Assembly (NCBI GenBank): GCA_035380245.1
Contig: DAOSXA010000002.1
Location: 682,001 to 746,000, forward strand
Direction of reading: 5' to 3'
DNA length: 64,000 nucleotides
From: Candidatus Zixiibacteriota bacterium
GTDB taxonomy: Bacteria; Zixibacteria; MSB-5A5; GN15; FEB-12
The notes under the pieces were generated by a model that saw only the letters and a program-made list of their open reading frames with translations, was not told the origin of the DNA and did no database searches. The translations under genes and the position numbers were made by a program. Below are positions 39,775-49,030 of the stretch, in pieces (within the stretch, counting starts at the first letter, position 1; each line of letters begins with the position of its first letter).

Positions 39775-41679
39775 CTATTTGAGCTTATACGGTTTCTCCA
39801 GATGCTGCCGGGCCTCTCGCTGGACGAAATCAGCCGAGGCCAACCGCAGCACTTCTCCGTAACGTGCTTCGGCAGTTTTCCGATCACCCGTTATATCCGC
39901 CAGTTTTCCCAGCCAGAGATTGATCAACCCTCGGTAAAATGCACGTGTTTCGAGAAAATCCGCTATCAGTAAATGTTGCTCGGCCAAACCTGGCTGGTTC
40001 TTGAGCAAATACGCCACCCCGAGCCAGAGCTGCGCGTGAACCATCGAAGGATCCGCCTTGACCGCCGGCGCCAGTACGCCAATCGCTTCGTCCAGATACT
40101 GGCTCCTTTTTTCCGCACCGGCAGCGTCGGATTTTAATCCTAACAATTCCGCCAGCATCACCCGCGACTCCGCAATCGGCGACATCGGCGAAGATAGCGC
40201 GACTAGCTGTGTTAAAAGTGTTATCGCACCGGTCGTATCACCGCGATAAAGATAGTTCAGTCCCAGATTGAACATAATATACAGATCAGTCGAATCTTTA
40301 CGCCGGGCCAGTTCCAGATCCTTCCGAGCCTGATCGTAATAAGCATTCATCTGACGGTAAGTCGCCAGCGTCATCAGCCGTGCCGCCGTGCCGGTATCGA
40401 GCGCAACCAGTTTCTCCTGTGCCTCGGTAGCCAGGTAATAATCGCCGGTGTAAAACGCCGCTCGGCTCACCAGCGAAAGCCAACGCAGTGAATCACTTTG
40501 CTTCTCGACATAGTCCTCCAGCATCATCCCGTAGCTCATCATTTGCGCATAGCGAAACATCCCTTCGGCAATATCGGCGAAATAAGCCACCCGTGCCGGG
40601 TCGATCGTCAGCGTATCGTGATACTGCCGCCAGCCTTCTTCGATTTCAGCCACCGATTGCCCGTATACCTCGGCCATCTTTTCCGGGAGATTCAAATCGT
40701 CGGCGACCTCGTAAAGTTGTCTGAACCGGGCAATCCCGTATACCTTGATCAGATAGGCTGTCAAACTCGCGGCGGTTCGATCCGCTATATAAGCATCACT
40801 GCTCAGATACGTGTAGGTATCCAGCATATCGATCAACTTTGGTGCTTTGTTGTCCGCCAACAGCCTTTTCATATCGATATCCGCCGGTGAATTGATGCCG
40901 GCCAGGCCTTCCGTTAAAAACGGCGGGGCATATCCCCAGTTGCGCAACAAAGCGTTCTGGTTTACCACAAACGCATCGACTGAGTTGTAGTCCCGTGAGA
41001 AAATAACCGAACTCGTTCTCCGTGTGGGATCGATTGCCATCGCGAACCGACCGTCCCAAATCTGTGACGGGAGATAACAGGGGCATAAAAACACATTGGT
41101 TTTACCGGGGATATTGAACCCGCACATCGCTGCAAACGGCCGGTACTGGTCCTCAAGCAGACCTTTGACTGAGCCCCAGTAGTAATCCCCGAACGATCCC
41201 GGAAGAAAATAGATATCCATATTGGCCGAGGGATTGAATGTAAAACCGTTCTCCAACCGACCGGTAAACGGACAACTGCTCGTGTCTTTCTCCGTCATCG
41301 CCAACGGTGTCATTACGAAATCATAACTTGCCCCGTTTTTAGCGGTTACGTCCGATAACCGGGCGGGAAGGCCGTACTCGACCGTAAACACCCGCGAGTT
41401 CGAATACGCCGGTGGTCCCAGGGTGATCAGGTGTACCAGGAACCGCGCCCGAACGGAATCTATCTCCTGTAACTCGAAATCTGCCGAGGCGACCAAAAAA
41501 TAACCAGAAACCGGAATACCTTTGACTATCTCCACGGTATCCGCCATGAGAAGATGAGCTGTTCCGTCTTGAGGATCGTTCTGGTACAACTGCAGATCGC
41601 AACGCAGTGCCGGTTCCGCCAGGAGCGTTGAGGTCGTTACCAGGACAAAAGCAAGTACCTTCAATATCAGTCGGGTCAT
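39775..41679 (-). CDS. Exported tetratricopeptide protein with peptidase-MA-like region
   Basis: A 634-residue exported protein of unknown function. It starts with a signal peptide (MTRLILKVLAFVLVTTSTLLA). The N-terminal 200 residues are beta-rich; residues about 240-370 (PFLTEGLAGI, SLTAYLIKVYGIARFRQLY) resemble the helical part of gluzincin peptidase-MA domains, but HEXXH is absent where expected, so catalysis is unlikely. The C-terminal 200 residues contain at least four TPR-like helical hairpins (NLGLNYLYRGDTTGAI, QLWLGVAYLLKNQPGLAEQHL). It is 55 bases after comB and 2 before the VWA gene, suggesting a joint envelope role. Confidence 0.7.
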   Translation of the reverse strand: MTRLILKVLAFVLVTTSTLLAEPALRCDLQLYQNDPQDGTAHLLMADTVEIVKGIPVSGYFLVASADFELQEIDSVRARFLVHLITLGPPAYSNSRVFTVEYGLPARLSDVTAKNGASYDFVMTPLAMTEKDTSSCPFTGRLENGFTFNPSANMDIYFLPGSFGDYYWGSVKGLLEDQYRPFAAMCGFNIPGKTNVFLCPCYLPSQIWDGRFAMAIDPTRRTSSVIFSRDYNSVDAFVVNQNALLRNWGYAPPFLTEGLAGINSPADIDMKRLLADNKAPKLIDMLDTYTYLSSDAYIADRTAASLTAYLIKVYGIARFRQLYEVADDLNLPEKMAEVYGQSVAEIEEGWRQYHDTLTIDPARVAYFADIAEGMFRYAQMMSYGMMLEDYVEKQSDSLRWLSLVSRAAFYTGDYYLATEAQEKLVALDTGTAARLMTLATYRQMNAYYDQARKDLELARRKDSTDLYIMFNLGLNYLYRGDTTGAITLLTQLVALSSPMSPIAESRVMLAELLGLKSDAAGAEKRSQYLDEAIGVLAPAVKADPSMVHAQLWLGVAYLLKNQPGLAEQHLLIADFLETRAFYRGLINLWLGKLADITGDRKTAEARYGEVLRLASADFVQREARQHLEKPYKLK

Positions 41680-41734
41680 AAAGTCTTATACCTTTCAACC
41701 ATGTTACGGACGGTTTCCCGGTCAGGGAAATTCG

Positions 41735-42457
41735 CTAAAACTGCACCAGGCGGCCATCGCGCATAATCGGCAGAACCGGCATGCTGTCAACGTCAGCAGC
41801 GGTCTCGATATCTGAGGCAAAACCGATAGAACTTAAAAAACGACCATGCTCTCCCTGAGCGATAGCTCGCAGAATCGCTCGGCTGTTAGTCCGATATAAA
41901 AGGAGCGACAACGAACCGGCATCGTTCAGCTCCGGCTGAAGTTTATACTCGGTCGAGAGTAAATGAATCAACATACCGCCGCAAACCGTGTCCTCAATAG
42001 AGAAATGCCCCTCGCGACCGGCGCACACGATCATCAAATCCCGTCCCGCCTCGGCTACTCTGCGTGCCACTGACGAAACATTCACCAGGCTGCATGAAAG
42101 CACTTCGGCCGCGCCGTGGACTTCGGTAAAAGCCAGCGTGCCGTTGGTCGTTGTCATGATGACGATTTTATTGCCGACCGATTCCGGGGTAAACTCCGCC
42201 GGTGAATTACCCAAATTGAAATTCTCGATCTTCACCCCGTGCCGCTCACCGGCCAGAACCGATAATTCCGATCCCAATTTGGCCCAGAGATCACCCGCCT
42301 CACCGGGCCCTGCTACCGGAATCACACCCTTGGCGCCGGCCATGAGTGCGGCGCAGACGGTTGTAGTACAACGCAGCACGTCGATCACTGCAACCGTCTT
42401 ATCCTTCAGGTCCACCTTGTTGGAGCGAACCGGCGTGAGATAGAGTTCGATCTTCAT
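41735..42457 (-). CDS. comB: 2-phosphosulfolactate phosphatase family protein (ComB)
   Basis: A 240-residue member of the ComB family, whose archetype dephosphorylates 2-phosphosulfolactate in coenzyme M synthesis. The family strings AVIDVLRCTTTVCAALMAGAKGV near 23, GERHGVKIENFNLGNSPAEF near 69, TTTNGTLAF and CAGREGHFSIEDTVCGG near 145 are all present. No other coenzyme M gene is nearby, and most bacteria with ComB do not make coenzyme M, so the actual substrate is open. It is 12 bases after gcvT. Confidence 0.85.
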   Translation of the reverse strand: MKIELYLTPVRSNKVDLKDKTVAVIDVLRCTTTVCAALMAGAKGVIPVAGPGEAGDLWAKLGSELSVLAGERHGVKIENFNLGNSPAEFTPESVGNKIVIMTTTNGTLAFTEVHGAAEVLSCSLVNVSSVARRVAEAGRDLMIVCAGREGHFSIEDTVCGGMLIHLLSTEYKLQPELNDAGSLSLLLYRTNSRAILRAIAQGEHGRFLSSIGFASDIETAADVDSMPVLPIMRDGRLVQF

Positions 42458-42469
42458 ACAGCGGTGTAT

Positions 42470-43579
42470 TTACCGATGCGAGCCCTCTTTATAGAACGGC
42501 GGTTTGACCACCTTAGCCGGATAGCTGCCGTTCCGTATTTGCACTTCGACCTCGGACCCTATTTTGGCATGTGACCGAGGAACATAAGCCAGTGCAATCG
42601 GTTTCTTGAGAGCCGGTGAGAACGTTCCCGAAGTTACCTTACCGGCCGGTTTGCCATTGACGAGAATATCATAGCCATGGCGCGGGAATACCTTGCCCTC
42701 GAGCTCGAGACAGACCAGTCGGCGATTCGGTTTTTCTTCCTTCTGCTTGAGAAGGACATCCTTGCCGAGGAAATCCTTGTCGAAATCGACAATCCAGCCC
42801 AAACCCGCTTCGATTGGTGTCGTGGTTTCGTCTATATCGTTGCCGTACAGCGCCATCTTCATCTCAAGGCGCAGCGAGTCGCGCGCCCCGAGTCCGATCA
42901 ACTCCATTCCATACTTCTGGCCCTGCTCCGTCACCGCTTTCCAGATCTTATCGGTGTGTTCCGAGGTGATATATATTTCGAAACCGTCTTCGCCGGTATA
43001 ACCGGTGCGGGAGAACATGACATCACAGCCGGCCACTTTCCCCTGCGCCCAAGTGTAGTATTTCATGTTTTCCAGATCGTACTCGATAATCGGTTCGACC
43101 ACTTTCTGGGCATTAGGTCCCTGGATCGCCAGGAGACTGATCTGATTCGAAATGTTGAGCAACTCGACATCATTGGTAGTATGCTCGTCCAGCCACTCGA
43201 AATCTTTGTCGATATTGGCTGCGTTCACTACCAACAAATACCGATCCACCCCGCGATAAACCAGCAGGTCGTCAACGATACCGCCGTCTTCCATCGTCAT
43301 ACAACTGTACTGAATCTGGCCCGGTTCGAGCGCTGCTACGTTGTTGGTTGTCATGGCCTGAAGGAAATCCAGGGCGCCTTCGCCTCGCACTACGAACTCA
43401 CCCATGTGAGACAAATCGAACAAGCCCACGTTTTCGCGGACCGCCATGTGCTCAAGCGTAATTCCTTTATATTGCACCGGCATATTGTAACCGGCAAACG
43501 GCACCATCTTCGCTCCCGCTGCGACATGATAGTCGTAGAAGGCTGTCTTGATCAGTTCTTTATGTTCGTTTTCAGTCAC
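42470..43579 (-). CDS. gcvT: Aminomethyltransferase (glycine cleavage system T protein)
   Basis: Transfers the aminomethyl carbon of glycine to tetrahydrofolate. The 369 residues have the folate-site MVPFAGYNMPVQY near 26, LFDLSHMGEF near 54, DDLLVYRG with the conserved Asp, FSRTGYTGEDGFEIY near 195, and GARDSLRLEMKMALYGNDI near 232. It begins with a GTG, with AAGGA at 10 bases. gcvH and gcvP are not in the window, so the remaining subunits lie elsewhere. The promoter at 43619-43647 makes it the first gene of the gcvT-comB-TPR-VWA-ABC-F operon. Confidence 0.95.
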   Translation of the reverse strand: MTENEHKELIKTAFYDYHVAAGAKMVPFAGYNMPVQYKGITLEHMAVRENVGLFDLSHMGEFVVRGEGALDFLQAMTTNNVAALEPGQIQYSCMTMEDGGIVDDLLVYRGVDRYLLVVNAANIDKDFEWLDEHTTNDVELLNISNQISLLAIQGPNAQKVVEPIIEYDLENMKYYTWAQGKVAGCDVMFSRTGYTGEDGFEIYITSEHTDKIWKAVTEQGQKYGMELIGLGARDSLRLEMKMALYGNDIDETTTPIEAGLGWIVDFDKDFLGKDVLLKQKEEKPNRRLVCLELEGKVFPRHGYDILVNGKPAGKVTSGTFSPALKKPIALAYVPRSHAKIGSEVEVQIRNGSYPAKVVKPPFYKEGSHR

Positions 43580-43618
43580 TTGGACAAATCCTTGTTACAA
43601 ATCGTAATTTATCAGGTC

Positions 43619-43647
43619 TAATAAAGAGAGATCGCGCCAAAAGTCAA
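43619..43647 (-). promoter_or_regulatory. Candidate promoter of the gcvT operon
   Basis: Minus-strand TTGACT (43647-43642), 17 bases, TTATTA (43624-43619), about 40 bases before the gcvT GTG. The leader is too short for a glycine riboswitch. Confidence 0.5.
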
Positions 43648-43761
43648 CCTTGGACCCATAACGGACCGGCCGGTTGATTCGTTCAACCCCGGTCACTTCC
43701 GGGCTAACGCTACCGGACTCCATACGAGACATTTCTTGAAAATTGTGGCATACCTCTTGAT

Positions 43762-44712
43762 TCAACCGCGGGCAGACACCAATCTCAGACGCTGTCGCCC
43801 GATAATCATCAGCAAACATCCCGCTAAAAGACAAAACCCACCCGCCAATTCACGCGTCGTCGGCATTTGGTTTAACGCCACCACCGCAATCAGGAGAACG
43901 TAAACCGGCTGAAGCTGACTGATTATGGCGACTTTCGACAGTTCCAGGCGGACCAGAGCGAGCATGTACAGAAGCCGGGCCAGAATCGGCCCCAGCAACG
44001 CCACTGCCGCCACTCCATACCACACTTCTCCCAAACCACTGAAGCTGTTGTCGGACCCGGCGAACAACACCCAGAAAGCAACTGCGATCATCAGATTGCG
44101 CAAATAAGTCATCGGTACGGCATCGACATATCGCAGGGCAATTTTCGAGATATACTCCGTCACGCCAAAACACAAAGAACTCGCCAGCACCAGCCAGAAA
44201 CCTTCGTCATACTGAAACCTGAGCGTCAACTTCATGATTACGATTCCGAGCAGCGTCAGCCCCCCGCCGATTATCTCGAGCGGCCCGAATTTCTCTTTTA
44301 GCAGAACCACTCCCATAAGAATGATTATGGGTACTTCGACGCGGTTGAGAAACGAGGCCAGCGAGGGATCGATCTTCTGAACTCCGGCCCACCACAGCCA
44401 TATTGCCGCCACCGAAGTGAGCGCAAACGCCCCGATCCAGCGCCAGCCCTGAGCCGAATGACAGAACACCGCCCGCCGGCCTTTGTAAGGCACCCACAGA
44501 ACGGTCATAACCACACTAGCAATCGTGAAAATCATGCTGTTCATCAGGAGTGGTGAAATCGACATGAGGTTCCATTTACCGATCACCGTGGTCAGCGCGG
44601 AACCAAACGCCGATACCGCCGCCAGCACCGTCCCGACCTTCGCCGACCGCTGTGCGGCTAATCCCGTATCAGATTCCTGATTTAACCGACGTTCTTTCAC
44701 GCTCTCACTCAA
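43762..44712 (-). CDS. EamA/DMT-family transporter
   Basis: Predicted inner-membrane carrier of the drug/metabolite transporter superfamily, 316 residues. About ten hydrophobic helices form two EamA halves; the first half shows SLASFLNRVEVPIIILMGVVLLKEKFGPLEIIGG-like end-of-domain features (position about 118-150), the second KVAIISQLQPVYVLLIAV near 265, where family members carry a proline. Substrate unknown. The annotated start is a TTG without a clear ribosome site; a GTG four codons later or one at the first helix is possible. It is separated from acnA by a terminator. Confidence 0.82.
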   Translation of the reverse strand: MSESVKERRLNQESDTGLAAQRSAKVGTVLAAVSAFGSALTTVIGKWNLMSISPLLMNSMIFTIASVVMTVLWVPYKGRRAVFCHSAQGWRWIGAFALTSVAAIWLWWAGVQKIDPSLASFLNRVEVPIIILMGVVLLKEKFGPLEIIGGGLTLLGIVIMKLTLRFQYDEGFWLVLASSLCFGVTEYISKIALRYVDAVPMTYLRNLMIAVAFWVLFAGSDNSFSGLGEVWYGVAAVALLGPILARLLYMLALVRLELSKVAIISQLQPVYVLLIAVVALNQMPTTRELAGGFCLLAGCLLMIIGRQRLRLVSARG

Positions 44713-44743
44713 AACGCTATCAAGTCACCAGCCACAGACCAAA

Positions 44744-44774
44744 ACTGACCGGCCGCTTTGAGCGACCGGCCAGT
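44744..44774 (-). terminator. Rho-independent terminator after acnA
   Basis: On the minus strand ACTGGCCGGTCGC and GCGGCCGGTCAGT pair over 13 bp with two G-U wobbles around a TCAAA loop, followed by TTTTGG. It begins 33 bases after the acnA stop. Confidence 0.85.
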
Positions 44775-44806
44775 ATCATTGACTAATTAATCGCACCGGG
44801 TGGCAA

Positions 44807-47479
44807 TCAGCCCCGGGCCAACTGCCGCAGCACCATGTGTAAAATACCGCCGTTGCGGTAGTAATCTACCTCCACCGGCGTGTCGAGGCGGGCGATCATC
44901 TGGAAGGTCTTCTCGTCGTGGTCTCCCCTGGCCCGCACTGTCACCTTCTGTTTGGGCTTAAGGCCGTTCGAAAGGCCTTCGACTGTGAACTTCTCGGTGC
45001 CGTTCAGACCAACCGTTTCGCGCGATTCCCCCGGCAGGAACTGCAAAGGCAGCACGCCCATGCCAACGAGATTCGAACGATGGATGCGCTCATAGCTCTG
45101 CGCCAACACCGCTTTCACGCCGAGCAGATTGGTCCCCTTGGCCGCCCAGTCACGTGAAGACCCCATGCCGTAATCATTACCTGCGATCACCACCAGCGGT
45201 GTCCTGGTTTCTTTGTAGAGCACCGCCGCGTCATAGATCGACATTTGCTTCCCGGTTGGCAGAAATATTGTTACGCCTCCTTCCGTTCCCGGAGCCAGCA
45301 GATTGCGCAAGCGGATATTGGCGAAAGTTCCGCGTGTCATGATGCGGTCGTTGCCGCGCCGTGAGCCGTAACTGTTGAAATCCTCGAACGCCACCCCGTG
45401 TTCCAGCAGGAACTTGCCCGCTGGCTGATCGGCCTTGATCACCCCCGCCGGTGAGATATGATCGGTCGTGATCGAATCCCCGAGCAAACAGAGCACTCGG
45501 GCGTCGTTTATCGGCGCAATATCGTCCGGTTCGGCCGAAAGATCGACAAAGAACGGCGGTTCCTGGATGTAGGTCGAATTTTCATTCCATTCATACAGGT
45601 CGCCTTCAGACGACTTGATCGCATTCCAGGTCGGGTTACCGTCGAACACCGAAGAATACTTCTCCCGGAACATCTCCGGCTGTACTGCCGCTTTCACAGC
45701 CTCGGTGATCTCATTCTGCGTCGGCCAGATATCCTTCAGGAAAACATCACCATCGGTTCCCTTGCCGATCGGATCATTGGTCAGGTCGATATCAATTGTT
45801 CCCGCCAGCGCATAAGCCACCACCAGCGGCGGTGAAGCCAGGAAATTCGCCTTTGTATGCGGACTGACACGCCCCTCAAAATTTCGATTGCCGGACAGCA
45901 CCGCTGCCGCCACCAGATTGCCCTCGTTGATCGCCGTCACCATCGCATCCGACAGCGGGCCCGAATTGCCAATACAGGTCGTACAGCCAAATCCGACATT
46001 ATGGAAACCGAGTTTCTTCAAGGGCTCCATCAAACCGGCTTTTTCAAGGTAGTCGATCACCACCCGCGAACCCGGCGCCAGCGATGTCTTCACCCACGGC
46101 GACACCTTCAGCCCTTTCGCCACGGCCTTCCTGGCTACCAGCCCGGCCGCCACCAGAACGTTCGGATCGGAGGTGTTCGTGCATGAGGTAATCGCGGCGA
46201 TCGTCAGCACTCCATGGCCGATTTCGGGCTGATCTCCCTCCGCCAGCTTAACCTTGGTTGCCCGATCTCCCGGCGGGACCTCGAAGCCTCGCTCCTTAAC
46301 CGAACGTGCCATTCCGGCATGGAACTCTTTCTTCATATTGGCCAGCGACACCCGGTCCTGCGGCCGTTTCGGTCCGGCCAGCGAAGACTCAATTACACCG
46401 CAATCCAACTCCAACGTATCGGTGAACACCGGTTCCGGCGAATCAGGCTCACGGAAAAGGCCCTGCTCTCTGGCATAACGTTCGACCAGATCGATCTCCT
46501 CCTCGGTCCGACCGGTCATTTTCAGATAGTCCAGGGTGGCTTTGTCGATTGGGAAAAATCCCATCGTAGCGCCGTACTCGGGGGCCATGTTGGCAATCAT
46601 GGCCTTGGTCGGCAACGGCAAATGATCCAGCCCCGGTCCGTAATACTCTACGAACTTGCCGACCACCCCCTTCTCGCGCAACATCTGGGTGACGGTCAGC
46701 ACCAGATCTGTTCCGGTCGTTCCTTCCGGCAATTTGCCGCACAAACGGAACCCAATCACTTCCGGTGTGAGCATATAAATCGGCTGTCCCAGCATCGCCG
46801 CCTCGGCTTCGATACCGCCGACACCCCAGCCCAGCACCCCCAGACCGTTAACCATCACCGTGTGACTGTCGGTACCGACCAGCGTATCAGGAAAAGCGAT
46901 GCCGTTTCTTACCAATACACACTTAGCCAGATACTCGAGATTCACTTGATGGCAGATCCCGGTTGCCGGAGGGACTACTCGGAAATTATCAAACGCCTTT
47001 TTGCCCCAATGCAAAAATTCATACCGTTCGGCATTCCGCTCGAATTCCTTTTGCATATTGATTTTGAGCGCATCATCGGAAGCATAGGCATCAACCTGCA
47101 CGGAATGGTCAATTACCAGATCGACCGGCACCAACGGATTGATTTTCCCGGGATCCCCACCCATGCGCTTCATCGCCGACCGCAACGCTGCCAGGTCAAC
47201 CACCGCCGGGACACCGGTAAAATCCTGAAGTAGCACGCGGGCCGGTTTATAAGGCAGTTCCACATCGCCCACCGTCTTCGCCTTGTAGGCGGCCAGCCGC
47301 TTCACATCATCTTCAGTCACGGCATGTCCGTCGACATTGCGAAGAACGTTCTCCAGCAGCACCTTGATCGAGTACGGCATTCTGGTCAATTGATCGGCCG
47401 ACGCCACTTTATCGAGCCGATACATCTTCACCTCGCCGCCCTTGGTGCTTAGGGGAGATATCGAGTTAAAGGGATCCAT
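44807..47479 (-). CDS. acnA: Aconitate hydratase A
   Basis: Interconverts citrate and isocitrate with a [4Fe-4S] cluster; supplies Icd. The 890 residues match AcnA/IRP-type aconitases. Cluster cysteines are in TSCTNTSDPNV near 433 and in GCTTCIGNSGPLSDAM near 500; other landmarks are LLENVLRNVDG near 45, GTDSHTVMVNGLGVLGWGVGGIEAE near 205, SRRGNDRIMTRGTFAN and GMGSSRDWAAKGTNLLGVKAV near 770. ATG 47479 is chosen because GGAGGTAAC lies 5 bases before it; the 16-codon upstream extension has no such site. Single-gene unit with its own promoter and terminator. Confidence 0.97.
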   Translation of the reverse strand: MDPFNSISPLSTKGGEVKMYRLDKVASADQLTRMPYSIKVLLENVLRNVDGHAVTEDDVKRLAAYKAKTVGDVELPYKPARVLLQDFTGVPAVVDLAALRSAMKRMGGDPGKINPLVPVDLVIDHSVQVDAYASDDALKINMQKEFERNAERYEFLHWGKKAFDNFRVVPPATGICHQVNLEYLAKCVLVRNGIAFPDTLVGTDSHTVMVNGLGVLGWGVGGIEAEAAMLGQPIYMLTPEVIGFRLCGKLPEGTTGTDLVLTVTQMLREKGVVGKFVEYYGPGLDHLPLPTKAMIANMAPEYGATMGFFPIDKATLDYLKMTGRTEEEIDLVERYAREQGLFREPDSPEPVFTDTLELDCGVIESSLAGPKRPQDRVSLANMKKEFHAGMARSVKERGFEVPPGDRATKVKLAEGDQPEIGHGVLTIAAITSCTNTSDPNVLVAAGLVARKAVAKGLKVSPWVKTSLAPGSRVVIDYLEKAGLMEPLKKLGFHNVGFGCTTCIGNSGPLSDAMVTAINEGNLVAAAVLSGNRNFEGRVSPHTKANFLASPPLVVAYALAGTIDIDLTNDPIGKGTDGDVFLKDIWPTQNEITEAVKAAVQPEMFREKYSSVFDGNPTWNAIKSSEGDLYEWNENSTYIQEPPFFVDLSAEPDDIAPINDARVLCLLGDSITTDHISPAGVIKADQPAGKFLLEHGVAFEDFNSYGSRRGNDRIMTRGTFANIRLRNLLAPGTEGGVTIFLPTGKQMSIYDAAVLYKETRTPLVVIAGNDYGMGSSRDWAAKGTNLLGVKAVLAQSYERIHRSNLVGMGVLPLQFLPGESRETVGLNGTEKFTVEGLSNGLKPKQKVTVRARGDHDEKTFQMIARLDTPVEVDYYRNGGILHMVLRQLARG

Positions 47480-47525
47480 AGTTACCTCCGGGAAATAGCT
47501 TGTACTGTCAATCGCATAAGTTAGC

Positions 47526-47554
47526 ATTATATGATTTTATGCCGACCGAGACAA
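47526..47554 (-). promoter_or_regulatory. Promoter of acnA with perfect -10
   Basis: Minus-strand TTGTCT (47554-47549), 17 bases, TATAAT (47531-47526). The predicted leader is about 40 bases. It is divergent from the ispE promoter 33 bases away. Confidence 0.75.
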
Positions 47555-47586
47555 GCTCACCGGTCATAATTAGAGTATAAGAAAGC

Positions 47587-47615
47587 TTGGTTTTTTTCAT
47601 CACATGCACTATCTT
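47587..47615 (+). promoter_or_regulatory. Candidate promoter of ispE
   Basis: Plus-strand TTGGTT (47587-47592), 17 bases with a T-tract, TATCTT (47610-47615). Leader of about 60 bases to the ATG at 47681. Confidence 0.4.
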
Positions 47616-47680
47616 CGGATTGATAGAGCTTTACCAACCTTGAGAGACACACTATCTGGCCTGACGGGGTGGCCGGAACC

Positions 47681-48631
47681 ATGATCATTAGAACGTGCAC
47701 CAGCGACCGCGTCGTTATCGACGCTTCGGCCAAGATAAACTTATTTTTAGAAGTCCTTCGTAAACGCGAAGACGGCTTCCACGATATCAACTCATTGTTT
47801 CAGGCCGTATCGCTCTTTGACAAACTGGAGTTTCAACGGTTGGATCGCCCCGGATGCACTCTTTCCGTTTTAGGCAACGACACTCTGCCTAACGACAACT
47901 CCAATCTTATCTGTCGAGCCTGTGAACTCATGGCTCGTCGGTTCGGACTCAAGCATGGTCTGTCCGTCGAGTTAACCAAGAGAATTCCGCTGGCAGCCGG
48001 CCTCGGGGGCGGGTCGGCCGACGCGGCGGCCACAATAATAGCCTATAATCTACTGAATCATTTAGACTTAACATACGAAGAGATGGCCCGTATCGGGGCT
48101 CTGATCGGCTCTGATGTGCCCTTTTTCTTCTCCAACGGCCAGGCTCTGGTCACAGGACGGGGAGAGATTGTCGAACCGGTTGAACTACCGACCGATTACG
48201 CAATCTTACTAGTCAATCCGGGAATTCCCGTATCCACCGCCGAGGCCTATGCCGACCTTAGAATGGGCTTGACAAACTCAAGACATCCATTTAGTTTGCC
48301 CTACTGCCGGAGTTTCGAGGAATTTGTTGAGTGCCTTGATTCTTCCGGCAATGATTTTGAAAAGACCCAGCTAAAACGGTGCCCGGATCTGGGTCGGATA
48401 AGAAATGTTCTGTTGGACTGCGGGGCTAGACTGGTGCGGTTAAGCGGCAGTGGTCCGACTGTTTTTGGTGTGTACCATATAGCTCCGGAGTTAGAAGAAG
48501 TAATACGGTTGATCAGAAATGACTGGTTTTGTTGCTCAGTGAGACCGGTCAGGTTCGACTCTGATAATAACCATGAACCAGAGGGAGGCGGCTTTGGAGA
48601 TTACAGAAATCCGGGTCACCTTGAGAGATGA
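47681..48631 (+). CDS. ispE: 4-diphosphocytidyl-2-C-methyl-D-erythritol kinase
   Basis: GHMP kinase of the non-mevalonate isoprenoid pathway. The 316 residues show IDASAKINLFLEVLRKREDGFHDI near 14 with the substrate lysine and aspartate, the ATP loop PLAAGLGGGSADAAA near 102, GSDVPFFF near 135 and the C-terminal LVRLSGSGPTVFGVY. ATG 47681 is preferred over the GTG at 47669 because GGGGTGG lies about 8 bases before it. Its last 38 bases overlap spoVG, an unusually long overlap. ispE next to spoVG and prs is a widespread bacterial arrangement. Confidence 0.95.
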   Translation: MIIRTCTSDRVVIDASAKINLFLEVLRKREDGFHDINSLFQAVSLFDKLEFQRLDRPGCTLSVLGNDTLPNDNSNLICRACELMARRFGLKHGLSVELTKRIPLAAGLGGGSADAAATIIAYNLLNHLDLTYEEMARIGALIGSDVPFFFSNGQALVTGRGEIVEPVELPTDYAILLVNPGIPVSTAEAYADLRMGLTNSRHPFSLPYCRSFEEFVECLDSSGNDFEKTQLKRCPDLGRIRNVLLDCGARLVRLSGSGPTVFGVYHIAPELEEVIRLIRNDWFCCSVRPVRFDSDNNHEPEGGGFGDYRNPGHLER

Positions 48632-48863
48632 AGATAGGCTTAAAGGCTTTGTTAATGTGACGTTCGACGATGCCTTCGTGGTGCGTGGCATGAAAGTGAT
48701 CAAAGGGAACGAAGGCTACTTTCTGGCCATGCCCAGCCGGCGACGGCGCGACGGCACCCACCAGGATATTGCCCACCCGGTCACGGCCGAGATGCGCAAC
48801 ACCCTGGAAAGGCGGGTCATCGAAGCTTACGAAATGGAACTCAAGGCACAAACTAGTTTGTGA
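48594..48863 (+). CDS. spoVG: SpoVG family regulator
   Basis: A small nucleic-acid-binding regulator, 89 residues. The sequence LEITEIRVTLRDEDRLKGFVNVTFDD and MPSRRRRDGTHQDIAHPV match the family almost residue for residue. The first ATG in frame is at 48573, but the start is taken as the TTG at 48594: a GGGAGG site lies 7 bases before it, and translation then begins MEITEIRV, as in other SpoVG proteins. It overlaps the end of ispE by 38 bases and is followed by the tRNA-Gln gene. Confidence 0.93.
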   Translation: MEITEIRVTLRDEDRLKGFVNVTFDDAFVVRGMKVIKGNEGYFLAMPSRRRRDGTHQDIAHPVTAEMRNTLERRVIEAYEMELKAQTSL

Positions 48864-48886
48864 CATAAAATACGTCCTTGATTTTT

Positions 48887-48958
48887 TGGGGCGTCGTCAA
48901 GCGGTAAGACACCAGCCTTTGGAGCTGGCATTCCCAGGTTCGAATCCTGGCGCCCCAG
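48887..48958 (+). tRNA. tRNA-Gln (anticodon TTG)
   Basis: Acceptor arms TGGGGCG and CGCCCCA pair over 7 bp. The anticodon stem CCAGC/GCTGG holds loop CTTTGGA, whose central TTG reads CAA. The T arm is CCAGG-TTCGAAT-CCTGG. The discriminator base is G, and CCA is not encoded, so it must be added. Located between spoVG and prs. Confidence 0.96.
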
Positions 48959-48978
48959 CTTTTTGATCTTGGCGTCAA

Positions 48979-49006
48979 CCTGCCTGCACTGACAACAGTC
49001 GGCAGG
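48979..49006 (+). terminator. Terminator or attenuator between tRNA-Gln and prs
   Basis: CCTGCC and GGCAGG form the outer stem and ACTG/CAGT an inner one around ACAA. It is followed by TCGCGTTTTGT. It may end the spoVG-tRNA transcript or attenuate prs, whose ATG is 25 bases further on. Confidence 0.5.
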
Positions 49007-49030
49007 TCGCGTTTTGTACGGGATGAAAAC

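Noticed and set aside
43580..43761. Glycine riboswitch upstream of gcvT
   Set aside because: The predicted leader is only about 35-40 bases, and no glycine-aptamer core is recognisable in the 180-base gap.
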